Part shown: one piece after another, positions 34,138 through 42,577 of the stretch
Numbering within the stretch: position 1 is the first letter of the stretch
Layout: each line of letters opens with the position of its first letter
Origin: Halobaculum rubrum
GTDB lineage: Archaea > Halobacteriota > Halobacteria > Halobacteriales > Haloferacaceae
Reading direction: 5' to 3'
NCBI RefSeq assembly: GCF_019880225.1
Contig: NZ_CP082284.1
Location: 1,488,001 to 1,552,000 of the forward strand
DNA: 64,000 bases
Notes under the pieces: generated by a model
What the model was told of the DNA's origin: nothing
Database searches by the model: none
Seen by the model: the letters and a program-made list of their open reading frames with translations, nothing else
Program-made: the position numbers and the translations under genes

Positions 34138-35118
34138 ATGTTCCCAACCGACCGTCCGCGTCGCCTGCGAACGGACGGCGTCCGACCGCTCGTCTCCGAG
34201 ACGGAGCTCTCGGCGTCCGATCTCATCGCGCCGGTGTTCGTCGACGCGACGACCGACGAGCGCGTCGCCATCGAGTCGATGCCCGGTCACGACCGCGTGC
34301 CCGTGAGCGAGGCGGTCGACCGCGTCGAGGAGGTGCTGGCGACGGGCGTGGAGGCGGTGATGGTGTTCGGCATCCCCGAGTCGAAAGACGACACGGGCTC
34401 GCGAGCGTACGCCGAGGACGGCGTCGTTCAGCGTGCCGTCCGCGACATCACGGCCGAAACCGACGCGTACGTGATCACCGACGTGTGTCTCTGTGAGTAC
34501 ACGGACCACGGCCACTGTGGCGTGCTGGAGGAACACGCGGCCGACGATCCGACGCTCACCGTCCGCAACGACGAGACGCTGGACCTCCTCCGGAAGACGG
34601 CGGTCTCCCACGCCGAGGCCGGCGCCGACATGGTCGCGCCCTCCTCGATGACCGACGGGATGGTCGGCGCCATCCGCGAGGGACTCGACGATGCGGACTT
34701 CGCCGAGGTGCCGATCATGAGCTACGCGGTCAAATACGAGTCGGCCTTCTACGGGCCGTTCCGCGACGCCGCCGACGGCGCGCCCGCCTTCGGCGACCGG
34801 CGGCACTACCAGATGGACCCCGCGAACCGCCGCGAGGCGCTCCGGGAGGCCCGCCTCGACGTCGAGGAGGGCGCGGACGTGTTGATGGTGAAGCCCGGCC
34901 TTCCGTACCTCGACATCGTTCGGGACGTGCGCGAGGAGTTCGACCTCCCGGTGGCCGCCTACAACGTCTCCGGCGAGTACGCGATGCTCCACGCCGCGGC
35001 CGACCGCGGGTGGCTCGATCTGGAGGCGACGGCCCACGAGTCCCTCCTCTCGATGAAGCGTGCCGGCGCGGACCTCATTCTCACGTACTTCGCGGAGGAC
35101 ATCGCCGAGTCGCTCTGA
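34138..35118 (+). CDS. hemB: Porphobilinogen synthase (delta-aminolevulinic acid dehydratase)
   Basis: A 326-residue enzyme condensing two 5-aminolevulinate molecules to porphobilinogen in heme and cobalamin synthesis. The two catalytic lysines are in [18 protein letters not shown] (Lys199) and [11 protein letters not shown] (Lys252). The metal site [14 protein letters not shown] near residue 118 has three Cys, so this is a zinc-type enzyme. [16 protein letters not shown] near 164 and the C-terminal [10 protein letters not shown] near 280 are also conserved. Length is that of the family. No other heme-pathway gene is in the window. Downstream, 104 bases after the stop, lies a copy of the bipartite repeat. 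Confidence 0.95.
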   Translation: MFPTDRPRRLRTDGVRPLVSETELSASDLIAPVFVDATTDERVAIESMPGHDRVPVSEAVDRVEEVLATGVEAVMVFGIPESKDDTGSRAYAEDGVVQRAVRDITAETDAYVITDVCLCEYTDHGHCGVLEEHAADDPTLTVRNDETLDLLRKTAVSHAEAGADMVAPSSMTDGMVGAIREGLDDADFAEVPIMSYAVKYESAFYGPFRDAADGAPAFGDRRHYQMDPANRREALREARLDVEEGADVLMVKPGLPYLDIVRDVREEFDLPVAAYNVSGEYAMLHAAADRGWLDLEATAHESLLSMKRAGADLILTYFAEDIAESL

Positions 35119-35222
35119 GCCGGGGACCGAACCGATCCTCGACACCCCGCCGCGGCACGGGGGGTGTCCGTGACGCGACGGACTTGGAGAACCGCCGGGG
35201 CGACGACGCTCGACAGGGGATG

Positions 35223-35266
35223 GGGTGGGACTGAAAGGGGCCGTCCGCTCGCGGGGGCTTTCGGGG
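35223..35266 (+). repeat. Bipartite intergenic repeat, copy 1
   Basis: Left part GGGTGGGACTGAAAGGGGCC begins at 35223. The right part GCGGGGGCTTTC ends at 35262, with GGGG following. Eight bases separate the two parts. The ends GAAAG and CTTTC can pair. Two more copies occur at 39475-39507 and 39667-39801, both near serS. It lies in the non-coding stretch downstream of hemB. Confidence 0.75.
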
Positions 35267-35362
35267 TAGTTGTCGACGTCGTCACGGCGTCGCGGTTGCT
35301 GCCTCCGTACTCGTCAGCAACGACGACCCACACGGATCGAACCGATCGAGAGAACACGAACC

Positions 35363-35368
35363 CTTAAC
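35363..35368 (+). promoter_or_regulatory. TATA-like box of the gene at 35394
   Basis: CTTAAC at 35363-35368 is 26-31 bases before the ATG at 35394. Confidence 0.5.
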
Positions 35369-35393
35369 CCGGAAACCGACCCACCCACCCACA

Positions 35394-36518
35394 ATGCACC
35401 GCCCGGCGGTTCCCGACGCCTACATCGAGGAGGTCGCCGAGCGCACGGACTTCGCCGTCGACGACGTGCGCATCGGGCTGCGCGTCCTCCACGACGCCGT
35501 TCAGGAGCGACTCGTCGAGCAGTACCGCCGCGCCCGCGACGAGGCGACGCCGAACCACCTGCTGACCGACGGCGCCGAGTCCGCGTGGTTCGCGTTCGCC
35601 TTCGCCGACCTCCGGTCGGAGTTGGAGGCCGCCGGCTACGAGATGGACGCCGACCTGCTCGCGGCCGTCGCCGCCGTCAACATGACTGTCTTCCAAGAGG
35701 TTTACGACCGGACCGTCTCGTTCCCCCGCGACCTGGCGGACGCCAGCGACACGCCGTTCTTCTACCCGATCTACGTCGAGAAGCCCGACTGGTGGCGCGA
35801 GTCGGAGACGAGCACCCTGCGCTCGCTGATCGGCCTGTTGGAGTCCGGGTCGTCGCCGGCGGCCGCGCTCGATGCGTGGGCCGTCGACGCCGCGGGCGCC
35901 GACCCCGACGAGTGGGCGGCCGTTCGAGGGGTCGACCCCGATCGCGTCCGGTCGAACGCCGCCGCCGCGCCCGATCCGGCGCCGGAGGCGGCCGACGGGC
36001 TCCGGGCGGAGGCGCGCGACGGCGTCCCCGACGGGCCGTACGACCCCGAGACCGACCGGCTGTTCGTCCCGACGACGGACCAACTGGCGACCGCGCGGGA
36101 GGTCCGCGCCGACGACGAGGGCCGGACGGACGAGGCGGTCGAACCGAACGGCGACACCGACAGCCCGGACGCGGGCAGCGACACCGCAGATCCGGATACT
36201 GCCGGTGACGCCGACGGCAACGCGGCCGGCGACGACACCGACGACTCGGACCCCGACGACTCGGATCCCGGCGACGACACCACTGTCTCGGATCCGGACC
36301 GGCTCGCGGAGATCGACCCCGACGATCTGCTCTCGGGAGACATCGAGGCCGCCGACCTCCCGGAGTACGCAGTCCAGGGCAGCGACGATACCGATTCTGA
36401 CGGCGACGAGGACGGTCGGTTCATCGACGGCGCGGACGCCTTCGACCGGGGAACCGACCGCGCCGACGGCGATCGGAACGACGACCGCGACCGGGAGACC
36501 GATGCCGACGACAAGTAG
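35394..36518 (+). CDS. Haloarchaeal protein of unknown function with long acidic tail
   Basis: A 374-residue protein in two parts. Residues 1 to about 160 look folded and mostly helical, with many aromatic residues (ESAWFAFAFADLRSELEAAG, YPIYVEKPDWWRES). From about 170 the protein becomes Asp/Ala/Gly-rich and disordered, with stretches such as DTDDSDPDDSDPGDD. The end contains DPDDLLSGDIEAADLPEYA, a possible short binding motif. It has no membrane segment or metal site. The fold is unknown to me. The start is supported by a TATA-like box. A small membrane protein gene follows after 27 bases. Confidence 0.75.
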   Translation: MHRPAVPDAYIEEVAERTDFAVDDVRIGLRVLHDAVQERLVEQYRRARDEATPNHLLTDGAESAWFAFAFADLRSELEAAGYEMDADLLAAVAAVNMTVFQEVYDRTVSFPRDLADASDTPFFYPIYVEKPDWWRESETSTLRSLIGLLESGSSPAAALDAWAVDAAGADPDEWAAVRGVDPDRVRSNAAAAPDPAPEAADGLRAEARDGVPDGPYDPETDRLFVPTTDQLATAREVRADDEGRTDEAVEPNGDTDSPDAGSDTADPDTAGDADGNAAGDDTDDSDPDDSDPGDDTTVSDPDRLAEIDPDDLLSGDIEAADLPEYAVQGSDDTDSDGDEDGRFIDGADAFDRGTDRADGDRNDDRDRETDADDK

Positions 36519-36545
36519 ATACCGCCGTCGCGCGTACGTCCGGGC

Positions 36546-36911
36546 ATGACAGACTGGCGTGCGGTCGCGTGGGGGGCGGCGGTGTTCCTCGTGATCGCGG
36601 CGTTCGGCACGGCCATCCCGATCGTCGGGCAGCTCGGCGCCGGGCTCGTCGGCGGCGCCGTCGCGGGTTACCTCGCCGGGGGTGGACTCGGTAGCGGCGC
36701 GTACCACGGCCTGCTCGCGGGGTCGGTGACGGGGATCGCCTACACGCTGCTGTTCGCGCTGGTGGGCGGCGCGCTCGGACTCGCGGGGGGCGGTCCGTTC
36801 GGCGGGCTCGTCGGCGGCGTGGGGATACTCGTCCTCGGCGTCGTGATCACGCTGGTGTTCGCGCTCGAATCCGCCGTCGCCGGCGCTATCGGGGCCGTGC
36901 TGGCAGAGTAG
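36546..36911 (+). CDS. Four-helix membrane protein, DUF5518-like
   Basis: A 121-residue protein with about four hydrophobic helices rich in Gly and Ala. It starts MTDWRAVAWGAAVFLVIAAF and has GGAVAGYLAGGG and LLAGSVTGIAYTLLF later. This pattern matches DUF5518, a haloarchaeal family of unknown function. It follows the acidic-tail protein gene by 27 bases on the same strand and is probably co-transcribed. The Tsr3-like gene converges on it with 25 bases between stops. Confidence 0.8.
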   Translation: MTDWRAVAWGAAVFLVIAAFGTAIPIVGQLGAGLVGGAVAGYLAGGGLGSGAYHGLLAGSVTGIAYTLLFALVGGALGLAGGGPFGGLVGGVGILVLGVVITLVFALESAVAGAIGAVLAE

Positions 36912-36936
36912 TTCGAGGCGTCACGGTTGCCGGCGG

Positions 36937-37437
36937 TCAGCGGTCGAGATACTCCTGCTGGATCGCGACCACGTCCGACGAGTCCTCGCACTCGCTGTAC
37001 CGGCGGAGCGGCTCCTCGTTGAGTTCGAGGAACGTCTCTCCCCAGGTGAACTTGGAAAGCACTCGGTTCGCCCGCTTCGGTTCGCCGAGGATATGGAGCG
37101 CGGCCGCGAACGCCTCCACCGTCGTCAACTGCATCGGCCGGCCGAAGTTCACGGGATTGGCAGCGACCAAGTACGGGAGCGCGCGATGCTCCCCGGGGAG
37201 CGAGAACATCGCCTCCCCGGCCGACTCCCACGAGCAGTCGAGCGCGACGAGCGTCTCCCCGTCGGCCACCTCCCGGTCGGCGGGCGAGAGCGCGCGCTCG
37301 GCGTGCGGGTTGAGCACGACGCCGTACGGCGTGGCCGCGTCCGAGCGGTGCAGCTCCGCGAGGTCGAAGCGTGCGAGCTTCCGCGCCGTGCACTTGTCGG
37401 GGTCGTCGTCGCCCTCGTACCGGACGTGCAGGTCCAC
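36937..37437 (-). CDS. tsr3: 16S rRNA aminocarboxypropyltransferase (Tsr3/DUF367)
   Basis: A 166-residue protein of the DUF367 family. In yeast the homologue Tsr3 adds the aminocarboxypropyl group from SAM to pseudouridine in 18S rRNA, and archaeal homologues modify the equivalent 16S position. Signature segments are [10 protein letters not shown] near residue 15, [10 protein letters not shown] near 64, and [18 protein letters not shown] near 86, followed by [18 protein letters not shown]. Length is the usual size for archaeal members. The start ATG is at 37437 with a short upstream gap to a divergent GTG-started gene. Confidence 0.9.
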   Translation of the reverse strand: MDLHVRYEGDDDPDKCTARKLARFDLAELHRSDAATPYGVVLNPHAERALSPADREVADGETLVALDCSWESAGEAMFSLPGEHRALPYLVAANPVNFGRPMQLTTVEAFAAALHILGEPKRANRVLSKFTWGETFLELNEEPLRRYSECEDSSDVVAIQQEYLDR

Positions 37438-37566
37438 ACCGTATCGGAGTCCGCGCGAGCGAATAAGCGCCCCGGAGCGGCGGCGATACTGTGCCGCGCC
37501 GACGGTGTCGACGCTGGGACCCCACCGGCCGACCGATTCAAGCCCGTCGGCGCTCGCGGGTGAGGC

Positions 37567-37926
37567 GTGTCACACGAGGCGACCGCCCGAGCCTACTACC
37601 GCGCCATCGACGCGGCGGACGACGACGCGCTCGCGGACCTGCTCGCGCCCGGATTCGCCCACGACCGGCCGGACCGGACGCTGTCGGGGCGGGAGACGTT
37701 CGTCCGGTTCATGCGCGAGGAGCGACCGCGGACGGACACTGAACATCGAATCGACGCGGTGTACGTCGAGTCGGCCGACGCGAACGCGGAGCCGGAGGTC
37801 GCCGTCCGCGGGCGACTCCTCGGCGACGACGGCGGGGAGCTGTTCGGTTTCGTCGACGTGTTCGAGTTCGCGAACGGCGACGACGCGGACGCGACCGTCG
37901 ATCACCTCACGACGTACACCGACTGA
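37567..37926 (+). CDS. NTF2/SnoaL-like protein
   Basis: A 119-residue protein of the nuclear transport factor 2-like (SnoaL) superfamily. The pattern is a helix ([20 protein letters not shown]), [11 protein letters not shown], a helix ([15 protein letters not shown]) and several beta strands ([24 protein letters not shown]) ending VDHLTTYTD. Such domains often bind small hydrophobic ligands or act as isomerases or hydrolases. No catalytic identity is clear. It begins at GTG 37567, 130 bases from the divergent Tsr3 gene. The serS gene converges on it with 47 bases between stops. Confidence 0.8.
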   Translation: MSHEATARAYYRAIDAADDDALADLLAPGFAHDRPDRTLSGRETFVRFMREERPRTDTEHRIDAVYVESADANAEPEVAVRGRLLGDDGGELFGFVDVFEFANGDDADATVDHLTTYTD

Positions 37927-37973
37927 GGGACGGGGCCGAGGGCGACGATCGGATGCTCGTCGTGGCTCGCCGA

Positions 37974-39353
37974 CTACTCCTTCTCCCCGGCGCCGACGGC
38001 GCTCTCGCCGACCTTTTCGCTGCCCTCGATGACTTCGCACCCGCCCATGTACGGCCGGAGCGGTTCGGGCACGTCGACGGTACCGTCGTCGTTCTGGTAG
38101 TACTCGAGGATCGCGACGACGACGCGCGGAACCGCAACACCCGAGCCGTTGAGCGTGTGTAGGTACTCCGCGCTCTCGTGGCGCTCGGGGCGGAAGCGCA
38201 GCCCGGCCCGCCGCGCCTGGAAGTCGCGGAAGTTCGACACCGACGAGACCTCCAGCCAGCGGCCGCCCCGCTCGGGGCCGCCGTCCATGTCGTCGCCGGG
38301 AGCCCACACCTCGATGTCGTACTTCTTGGCCTGCGTGAACCCCAGGTCGCCGGTACACATCTCCAGGATGCGGTACGGAAGCTCGAGGCGCTTGAGCACC
38401 TCCTCGGCCTCCTCGACGAGGCGCTCGAAGCGCTCCTCGCTGTTTTCGGGGCGTACGAAGTTCACCATCTCCACCTTGTTGAACTGGTGGACGCGGACGA
38501 TCCCGCGCGTTTCGGTGCCGTGTTCGCCCGCCTCGCGGCGGAAGTTCGGCGAGTACGCCTGGTGTTTGATCGGGAGGTCGTCGTCCAGCAGGATCTCGTC
38601 GCGGTACATGTTCGTCACCGGAACCTCCGCGGTCGGGAGGAGCCAGAGGTCGTCGTCGTCGATCTCGTCGACGTTCTCGTCGCCGACGCGGTAGGCGTCC
38701 TCGACGAACTTCGGGAACTGGCCGGTGCCCTCCATCGACTTCGAGTTCACGGGGATGGGCGGGAACACGTCGGTGTACCCCTGCTCGCGGTGGATCTCGA
38801 GGAAGAACTGGATCAGCGCGTGCTCCAGCATCGCGCCCTCGCCCTTCGCGAAGTAGAAGCCCCCGCCCGACACCTTCGCGCCGCGGTCGAAGTCGAGGAT
38901 GTCCAGGTCCTCGCCCAGATCGTAGTGGGGGATCACGTCCTCGGGGAGGGCCCGGAGGTCGTCGAACCCCTCGCGTCGGACCTCGACGTTCTCAGACTCG
39001 TCGGCGCCGACGGGCACGTCGTCGTCGGGGATCTGTGGGAGGTGGAGCATCGCCTCGTTGAGTTCCGCCTCCAACTCGTCGGCGCGCGCTTCGATCTCTT
39101 GAAGCTCGTCTTTGAGGTCCTGGCTCCTGTCGATCGCGTCCTGTGCCGCCTCCTCCTTGCCGTCCTGTTTCAACTGACCGATCTTCGACGAGACCTCGTT
39201 GCGCTCGTGGCGCAGCGTGTCGCCGCGGCCCTTCAGGTCGCGCCACTCCTCGTCGAGTTCGAGAATCCGGTCGAGGTCGACGTCGACCCCCTTGTTCTCG
39301 ATCCCCTCGCGAACCTCCTCGGGGTGCTCGCGGAGGTACTGCCTCGAGATCAT
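37974..39353 (-). CDS. serS: Serine--tRNA ligase
   Basis: A 459-residue class II aminoacyl-tRNA synthetase charging tRNA-Ser. The N-terminal coiled-coil arm spans about residues 30-105 (LKGRGDTLRHERNEVSSKIG). The catalytic core has motif 1 near 180, motif 2 FRREAGEHGTETRGIVRVHQ near 275, and motif 3 with GRWLEVSSVSNFRDFQARR followed by GLRFRPERHE near 375. HTLNGSGVAVPR near 415 is also conserved. It is the ordinary bacterial/eukaryotic-type SerRS used by haloarchaea, not the rare methanogen type. The ATG is at 39353; two copies of the bipartite repeat lie upstream of it. Confidence 0.96.
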   Translation of the reverse strand: MISRQYLREHPEEVREGIENKGVDVDLDRILELDEEWRDLKGRGDTLRHERNEVSSKIGQLKQDGKEEAAQDAIDRSQDLKDELQEIEARADELEAELNEAMLHLPQIPDDDVPVGADESENVEVRREGFDDLRALPEDVIPHYDLGEDLDILDFDRGAKVSGGGFYFAKGEGAMLEHALIQFFLEIHREQGYTDVFPPIPVNSKSMEGTGQFPKFVEDAYRVGDENVDEIDDDDLWLLPTAEVPVTNMYRDEILLDDDLPIKHQAYSPNFRREAGEHGTETRGIVRVHQFNKVEMVNFVRPENSEERFERLVEEAEEVLKRLELPYRILEMCTGDLGFTQAKKYDIEVWAPGDDMDGGPERGGRWLEVSSVSNFRDFQARRAGLRFRPERHESAEYLHTLNGSGVAVPRVVVAILEYYQNDDGTVDVPEPLRPYMGGCEVIEGSEKVGESAVGAGEKE

Positions 39354-39474
39354 TGTCTGTCGGTTCCGGCGGTTCCGCCTAAACCGTGTCGGGTCCGTGT
39401 GATGGATTGGCTGTGCCCGTGGTGGGTACTTCTGTCGGCGAGGCGGTCGGGACAGCGACGGTCGGGCCACAGTT

Positions 39475-39507
39475 CCCGAAAGCCCCCGGCCCCTTTCAGT
39501 CCCACCC
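39475..39507 (-). repeat. Bipartite intergenic repeat, copy 2
   Basis: On the minus strand this reads GGGTGGGACTGAAAGGGGCC followed at once by GGGGGCTTTCGGG, so the spacer between the two conserved parts is absent. It is the most compact copy, 122 bases upstream of the serS start, and its left end faces copy 3. Confidence 0.75.
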
Positions 39508-39666
39508 GAGGCTCGGACGGGACCAGCGTCGAGCCTGTTTTCCCGGTGTGTGCGATACCGCTGTCGCGGTGGCGCGCGTCGGCGGGCCTCCGTGCCCGCC
39601 GACCGCGCGAGGGGCGAGCGAAGGAGCGAAGCGACTGAGCGAGACGGTTGGGGAGGGCGAGGTCTT

Positions 39667-39801
39667 GGGTGGACTGAAAGGGGCCGCTTCTCTCGGCGAT
39701 GGCGCGGAGCGGTGAGCACCGCAGCGTGAGCGGAACAGAGTGGAGCGAACGCGAGGAGCGCGCCGCCCGCACCGAGTCGAGAGAAGCGGGGGCTTTCTGG
39801 G
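39667..39801 (+). repeat. Bipartite intergenic repeat, copy 3, with long insert
   Basis: The left part GGGTGGACTGAAAGGGGCCG begins at 39667 (one G shorter than the other copies). The right part GCGGGGGCTTTC ends at 39797. The roughly 100 bases between them begin CTTCTCTCG (39687-39695) and end CGAGAGAAG (39778-39786), exact reverse complements. The whole unit can therefore form a long stem with a roughly 80-base head. It is the longest form of the element. Confidence 0.75.
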
Positions 39802-39883
39802 ACTGTTTCCAACGGACTCTCTCACGGGTCAGACAGCTATCCCCGGGCAGCCGTCCGGATAAAACAGCAGATCGAATCGCGAC

Positions 39884-41041
39884 CTATCGACTGAACTCGA
39901 TCGCCGCGCCCTGCCCGAAGCCGACACACAGCGACGCCAGCCCGCGGTCCACGTCGCGCTTGATCATCTCGTGGATCAGCGTCACCGGCAGGCGCGCGCC
40001 GGAGGCCCCCAGCGGGTGCCCCAGCGCGATCGCGCCGCCGTTGACGTTGAACTTGTCCTCGTCGACGCCCAACTCGCGACGCGAGTACTCACACTGGGAG
40101 GCGAACGCCTCGTTCACCTCGACGAGCCCGTAGTCGTCGATATCGCTCTCGGCGCGCTCCAGCAGGCCCCGCGTGGCCGGGACCGGGCCGATACCCATCA
40201 CGGTCGGGTCGACGCCGGCGACGTTGTTCGTGCCGACCTCCGCGAGCACCTCCAGTCCGTGCTCGTCGGCGAACTCCTTCGAGCAGACCAGCGTCGCCGC
40301 CGCCCCGTCGGTGAGCTGCGAGGAGTTGCCCGCGGTGACGCTGCCGTCGCCGGTGAACGCCGGCGGAAGCTCCGCGAGCGCCTCCGCGGACGTGTCCGGG
40401 CGGATCCCCTCGTCCTCGTCGACGACGCCGTCTTCGCGTTGCGTCTCCGACGCAACGCCCGTCTCGACCGGGACGATCTCGTCGTCGAAGCGGCCGGTCT
40501 CGGTCGCCTCCGCGGCGCGGTGGTGCGAGCGCGCGGCGAACTCGTCTTGTGCCTCGCGGGACACCTCGTACTCCTCGGCGACCTTCTCGGCGGTCATCCC
40601 CATCTGGAGCTGGAAGACGTTGTACTGCTCCGACAGCTCGGGATGGAGGTGCTGGTAGGAGTCACCGTCCATCGGCACCCGGCTCATGTTCTCGACGCCG
40701 CCGGCGATGATGCAGTCGCGGTTGCCCGCGGCGACGGCGTCCGACGCGGAGATGATCGCCTGCATCGAGGAGGCACACCAGCGGTTGATGCTCGTCGCGG
40801 GCGTCCCCTCGCCCAGTTCCGAGAGGAGCGCGATGACGCGGGCGACGTTGTTGTCCTGCTCGCCGCGCTGCTGGGCGACTCCCCACATGAGGTCGTCCAC
40901 GTCGTCGGCCCCGAGGTCGTGTTCCTCGAGGATGTGGTCGATGAGCGTGACGGAGAGGTCCTCGCTGCGCGTGTCCGCGAAGACGCCGTCCTGCTTCCCG
41001 AACGGGGTCCGACATGCGGCCGCGATGACGGGTGTTGCCAT
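39884..41041 (-). CDS. Thiolase family protein (acetyl-CoA C-acyltransferase)
   Basis: A 385-residue thiolase. The acylated Cys89 is in SINRWCASSMQA. NEAFASQCEYSRRELG near 314, GGAIALGHPLGASGAR near 344 and the second catalytic Cys in LCVGFGQGAAIEF near 375 are all present. Such enzymes condense two acetyl-CoA units (mevalonate or polyhydroxyalkanoate routes) or cleave 3-ketoacyl-CoA (beta-oxidation). Direction cannot be told from sequence. Some haloarchaeal thiolases are encoded next to an OB-fold/DUF35 partner; none is present here. The ATG is 148 bases from the divergent AAA ATPase start. Confidence 0.93.
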   Translation of the reverse strand: MATPVIAAACRTPFGKQDGVFADTRSEDLSVTLIDHILEEHDLGADDVDDLMWGVAQQRGEQDNNVARVIALLSELGEGTPATSINRWCASSMQAIISASDAVAAGNRDCIIAGGVENMSRVPMDGDSYQHLHPELSEQYNVFQLQMGMTAEKVAEEYEVSREAQDEFAARSHHRAAEATETGRFDDEIVPVETGVASETQREDGVVDEDEGIRPDTSAEALAELPPAFTGDGSVTAGNSSQLTDGAAATLVCSKEFADEHGLEVLAEVGTNNVAGVDPTVMGIGPVPATRGLLERAESDIDDYGLVEVNEAFASQCEYSRRELGVDEDKFNVNGGAIALGHPLGASGARLPVTLIHEMIKRDVDRGLASLCVGFGQGAAIEFSR

Positions 41042-41189
41042 GGTACTGACTCGGCGGTCCTGCCTGATAAATCCGGGAGAACCGATCGGACGTGGTCGGC
41101 GGTTGTTCCCGTCCCGTGTGTGCGTTCCTCAATGCGGCGCGTCCGGCCCTTCGACGGGCTTAACAGCCTCCGCGGGCAAGCCATTGGGG

Positions 41190-42569
41190 ATGAGTGACCC
41201 GGCAGAGGACGTGGTCGAGCTTCTCGTGACCGTCCACCGCTACAACGAGGACCGCGACCTCGACGCCGACGATTTACCGCCGCGGTACCGCCGCGTCTTC
41301 TGGAGCGAGTCGTCGGAGGACGAGGAGAGACCGGGCGGCGTGGACCGCCCGCTCCACGTGACCGAATCGACCGCAAAGACCGCAACCGGAGTCGAACGCC
41401 CGTGGGAAGCGATCTCGGATCTGCTGTTCACGCAGCGCAAGGAGTTCTCCGGGGAGGTGTCGCTGTCGCAACCCGAGATGGCCGTCGAGTGGCTCCTCGA
41501 CCGCGTCGACGACGACGACCTCCTGAGCAACCCCGTGCTCGCGGCGATCGCCGAGGATCCCGAGGTCGACCACGACGCCGACTTCTCCGTTTCCCACGAG
41601 GAGGCGCGCGGGGAGAACCGCCCCGTCCGCGCCGACCGCGTGTGGATCGACGCCCTCCTCGGGGAGTACTTCGACGAGGAGGAGGACGCCGAGATGCTCG
41701 ATCTCGTCACGGTGAAGGCGCCCGAGGAGATCGAGATGACGCTGCACGACCTGGTGCTCACGACCGACCAGGAGGGCGAGATCCGCAAGCTGATGAAGGC
41801 GATCGAGCACCGCCAGTACCTCGCGGACATCGGCCTGCGCGAGATCGGCAAGCTCCTGTTCGTCGGCCCGCCCGGCACCGGGAAGACGACCGCCGCCCGC
41901 GCGCTGGCACACGAGCTGGGCCTCCCGTTCGTCGAGGTGAAGCTGTCGATGGTGACGAGCCAGTACCTCGGCGAGACCGCAAAGAACGTCGAGAAGACGT
42001 TCGAGGTCGCCAAGCGGCTCGCGCCGTGTATCCTGTTCATCGACGAGTTCGACTCCGTCGCCAAGACGCGCAAGTCGGACGAACACGCCGCGCTCAAGCG
42101 CGCCGTCAACACGCTGCTCAAGAGCATCGACGAGGTGTCGCTGGTGCGCGACGAAGTGCTGCTCATCTCGGCGACGAACCACCCCGACCAGCTCGACGCC
42201 GCCGCCTGGCGCCGCTTCGACGAGATCGTCAACTTCCCCAAGCCGGACCGGCAGATGCGCTCGGACATCCTCCGGGTCATCACCCGGCAGATGGAGATCG
42301 CCAAGTTCGACCCCGACGAGGTCGCCGATCGCACGGAGGGGCTCACCGGGAGCGACCTTCGGCTCGTGCTCCGGGAGGCCGTCCTCGAGGCGCTTACCGA
42401 CGACCGCATGGAGATCACCCAGGAGGACATCATGGACGCCGTCCAGGACTTCGAGGAGCGCGACAACCTCAAGAACATGGACATGATCGACGGCGAGGGC
42501 GCGGAGGTCGTCGGCGACGGCGGCGACGGGCACGATCACGACCACGATCACTCCGACCACGAGCACTGA
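41190..42569 (+). CDS. AAA ATPase with histidine-rich tail
   Basis: A 459-residue protein. The first ~190 residues are acidic and helical without a recognised domain. A single AAA module follows, with Walker A FVGPPGTGKTTAAR near residue 228, Walker B CILFIDEFDSV near 288, sensor 1 LLISATNHPDQLD near 328, and the arginine-finger region AAWRRFDEIVNF near 342. A C-terminal helical subdomain completes it. The C-terminus ends HDHDHDHSDHEH, a possible metal-binding tail. AAA proteins of this kind remodel protein or DNA complexes; the target is unknown. The PhnP-like hydrolase gene follows by nine bases and is surely co-transcribed. Confidence 0.87.
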   Translation: MSDPAEDVVELLVTVHRYNEDRDLDADDLPPRYRRVFWSESSEDEERPGGVDRPLHVTESTAKTATGVERPWEAISDLLFTQRKEFSGEVSLSQPEMAVEWLLDRVDDDDLLSNPVLAAIAEDPEVDHDADFSVSHEEARGENRPVRADRVWIDALLGEYFDEEEDAEMLDLVTVKAPEEIEMTLHDLVLTTDQEGEIRKLMKAIEHRQYLADIGLREIGKLLFVGPPGTGKTTAARALAHELGLPFVEVKLSMVTSQYLGETAKNVEKTFEVAKRLAPCILFIDEFDSVAKTRKSDEHAALKRAVNTLLKSIDEVSLVRDEVLLISATNHPDQLDAAAWRRFDEIVNFPKPDRQMRSDILRVITRQMEIAKFDPDEVADRTEGLTGSDLRLVLREAVLEALTDDRMEITQEDIMDAVQDFEERDNLKNMDMIDGEGAEVVGDGGDGHDHDHDHSDHEH

Positions 42570-42577
42570 CCCGCCGG

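Larger units (their letters stand above)
39354..39883. other. 530-bp non-coding region upstream of serS
   Basis: I see no gene here. It holds the serS promoter region, two copies of the bipartite repeat in opposite orientation (39475-39507 and 39667-39801), and between them short GC-rich runs of the form gcgagcgaaggagcgaagcg. The right end is the 3' flank of the thiolase gene. Confidence 0.7.

Noticed and set aside
35223-35266. The repeat as a CRISPR repeat unit
   Set aside because: The text resembles the 3' half of archaeal CRISPR repeats, but there is no array of regularly spaced copies and no cas gene.
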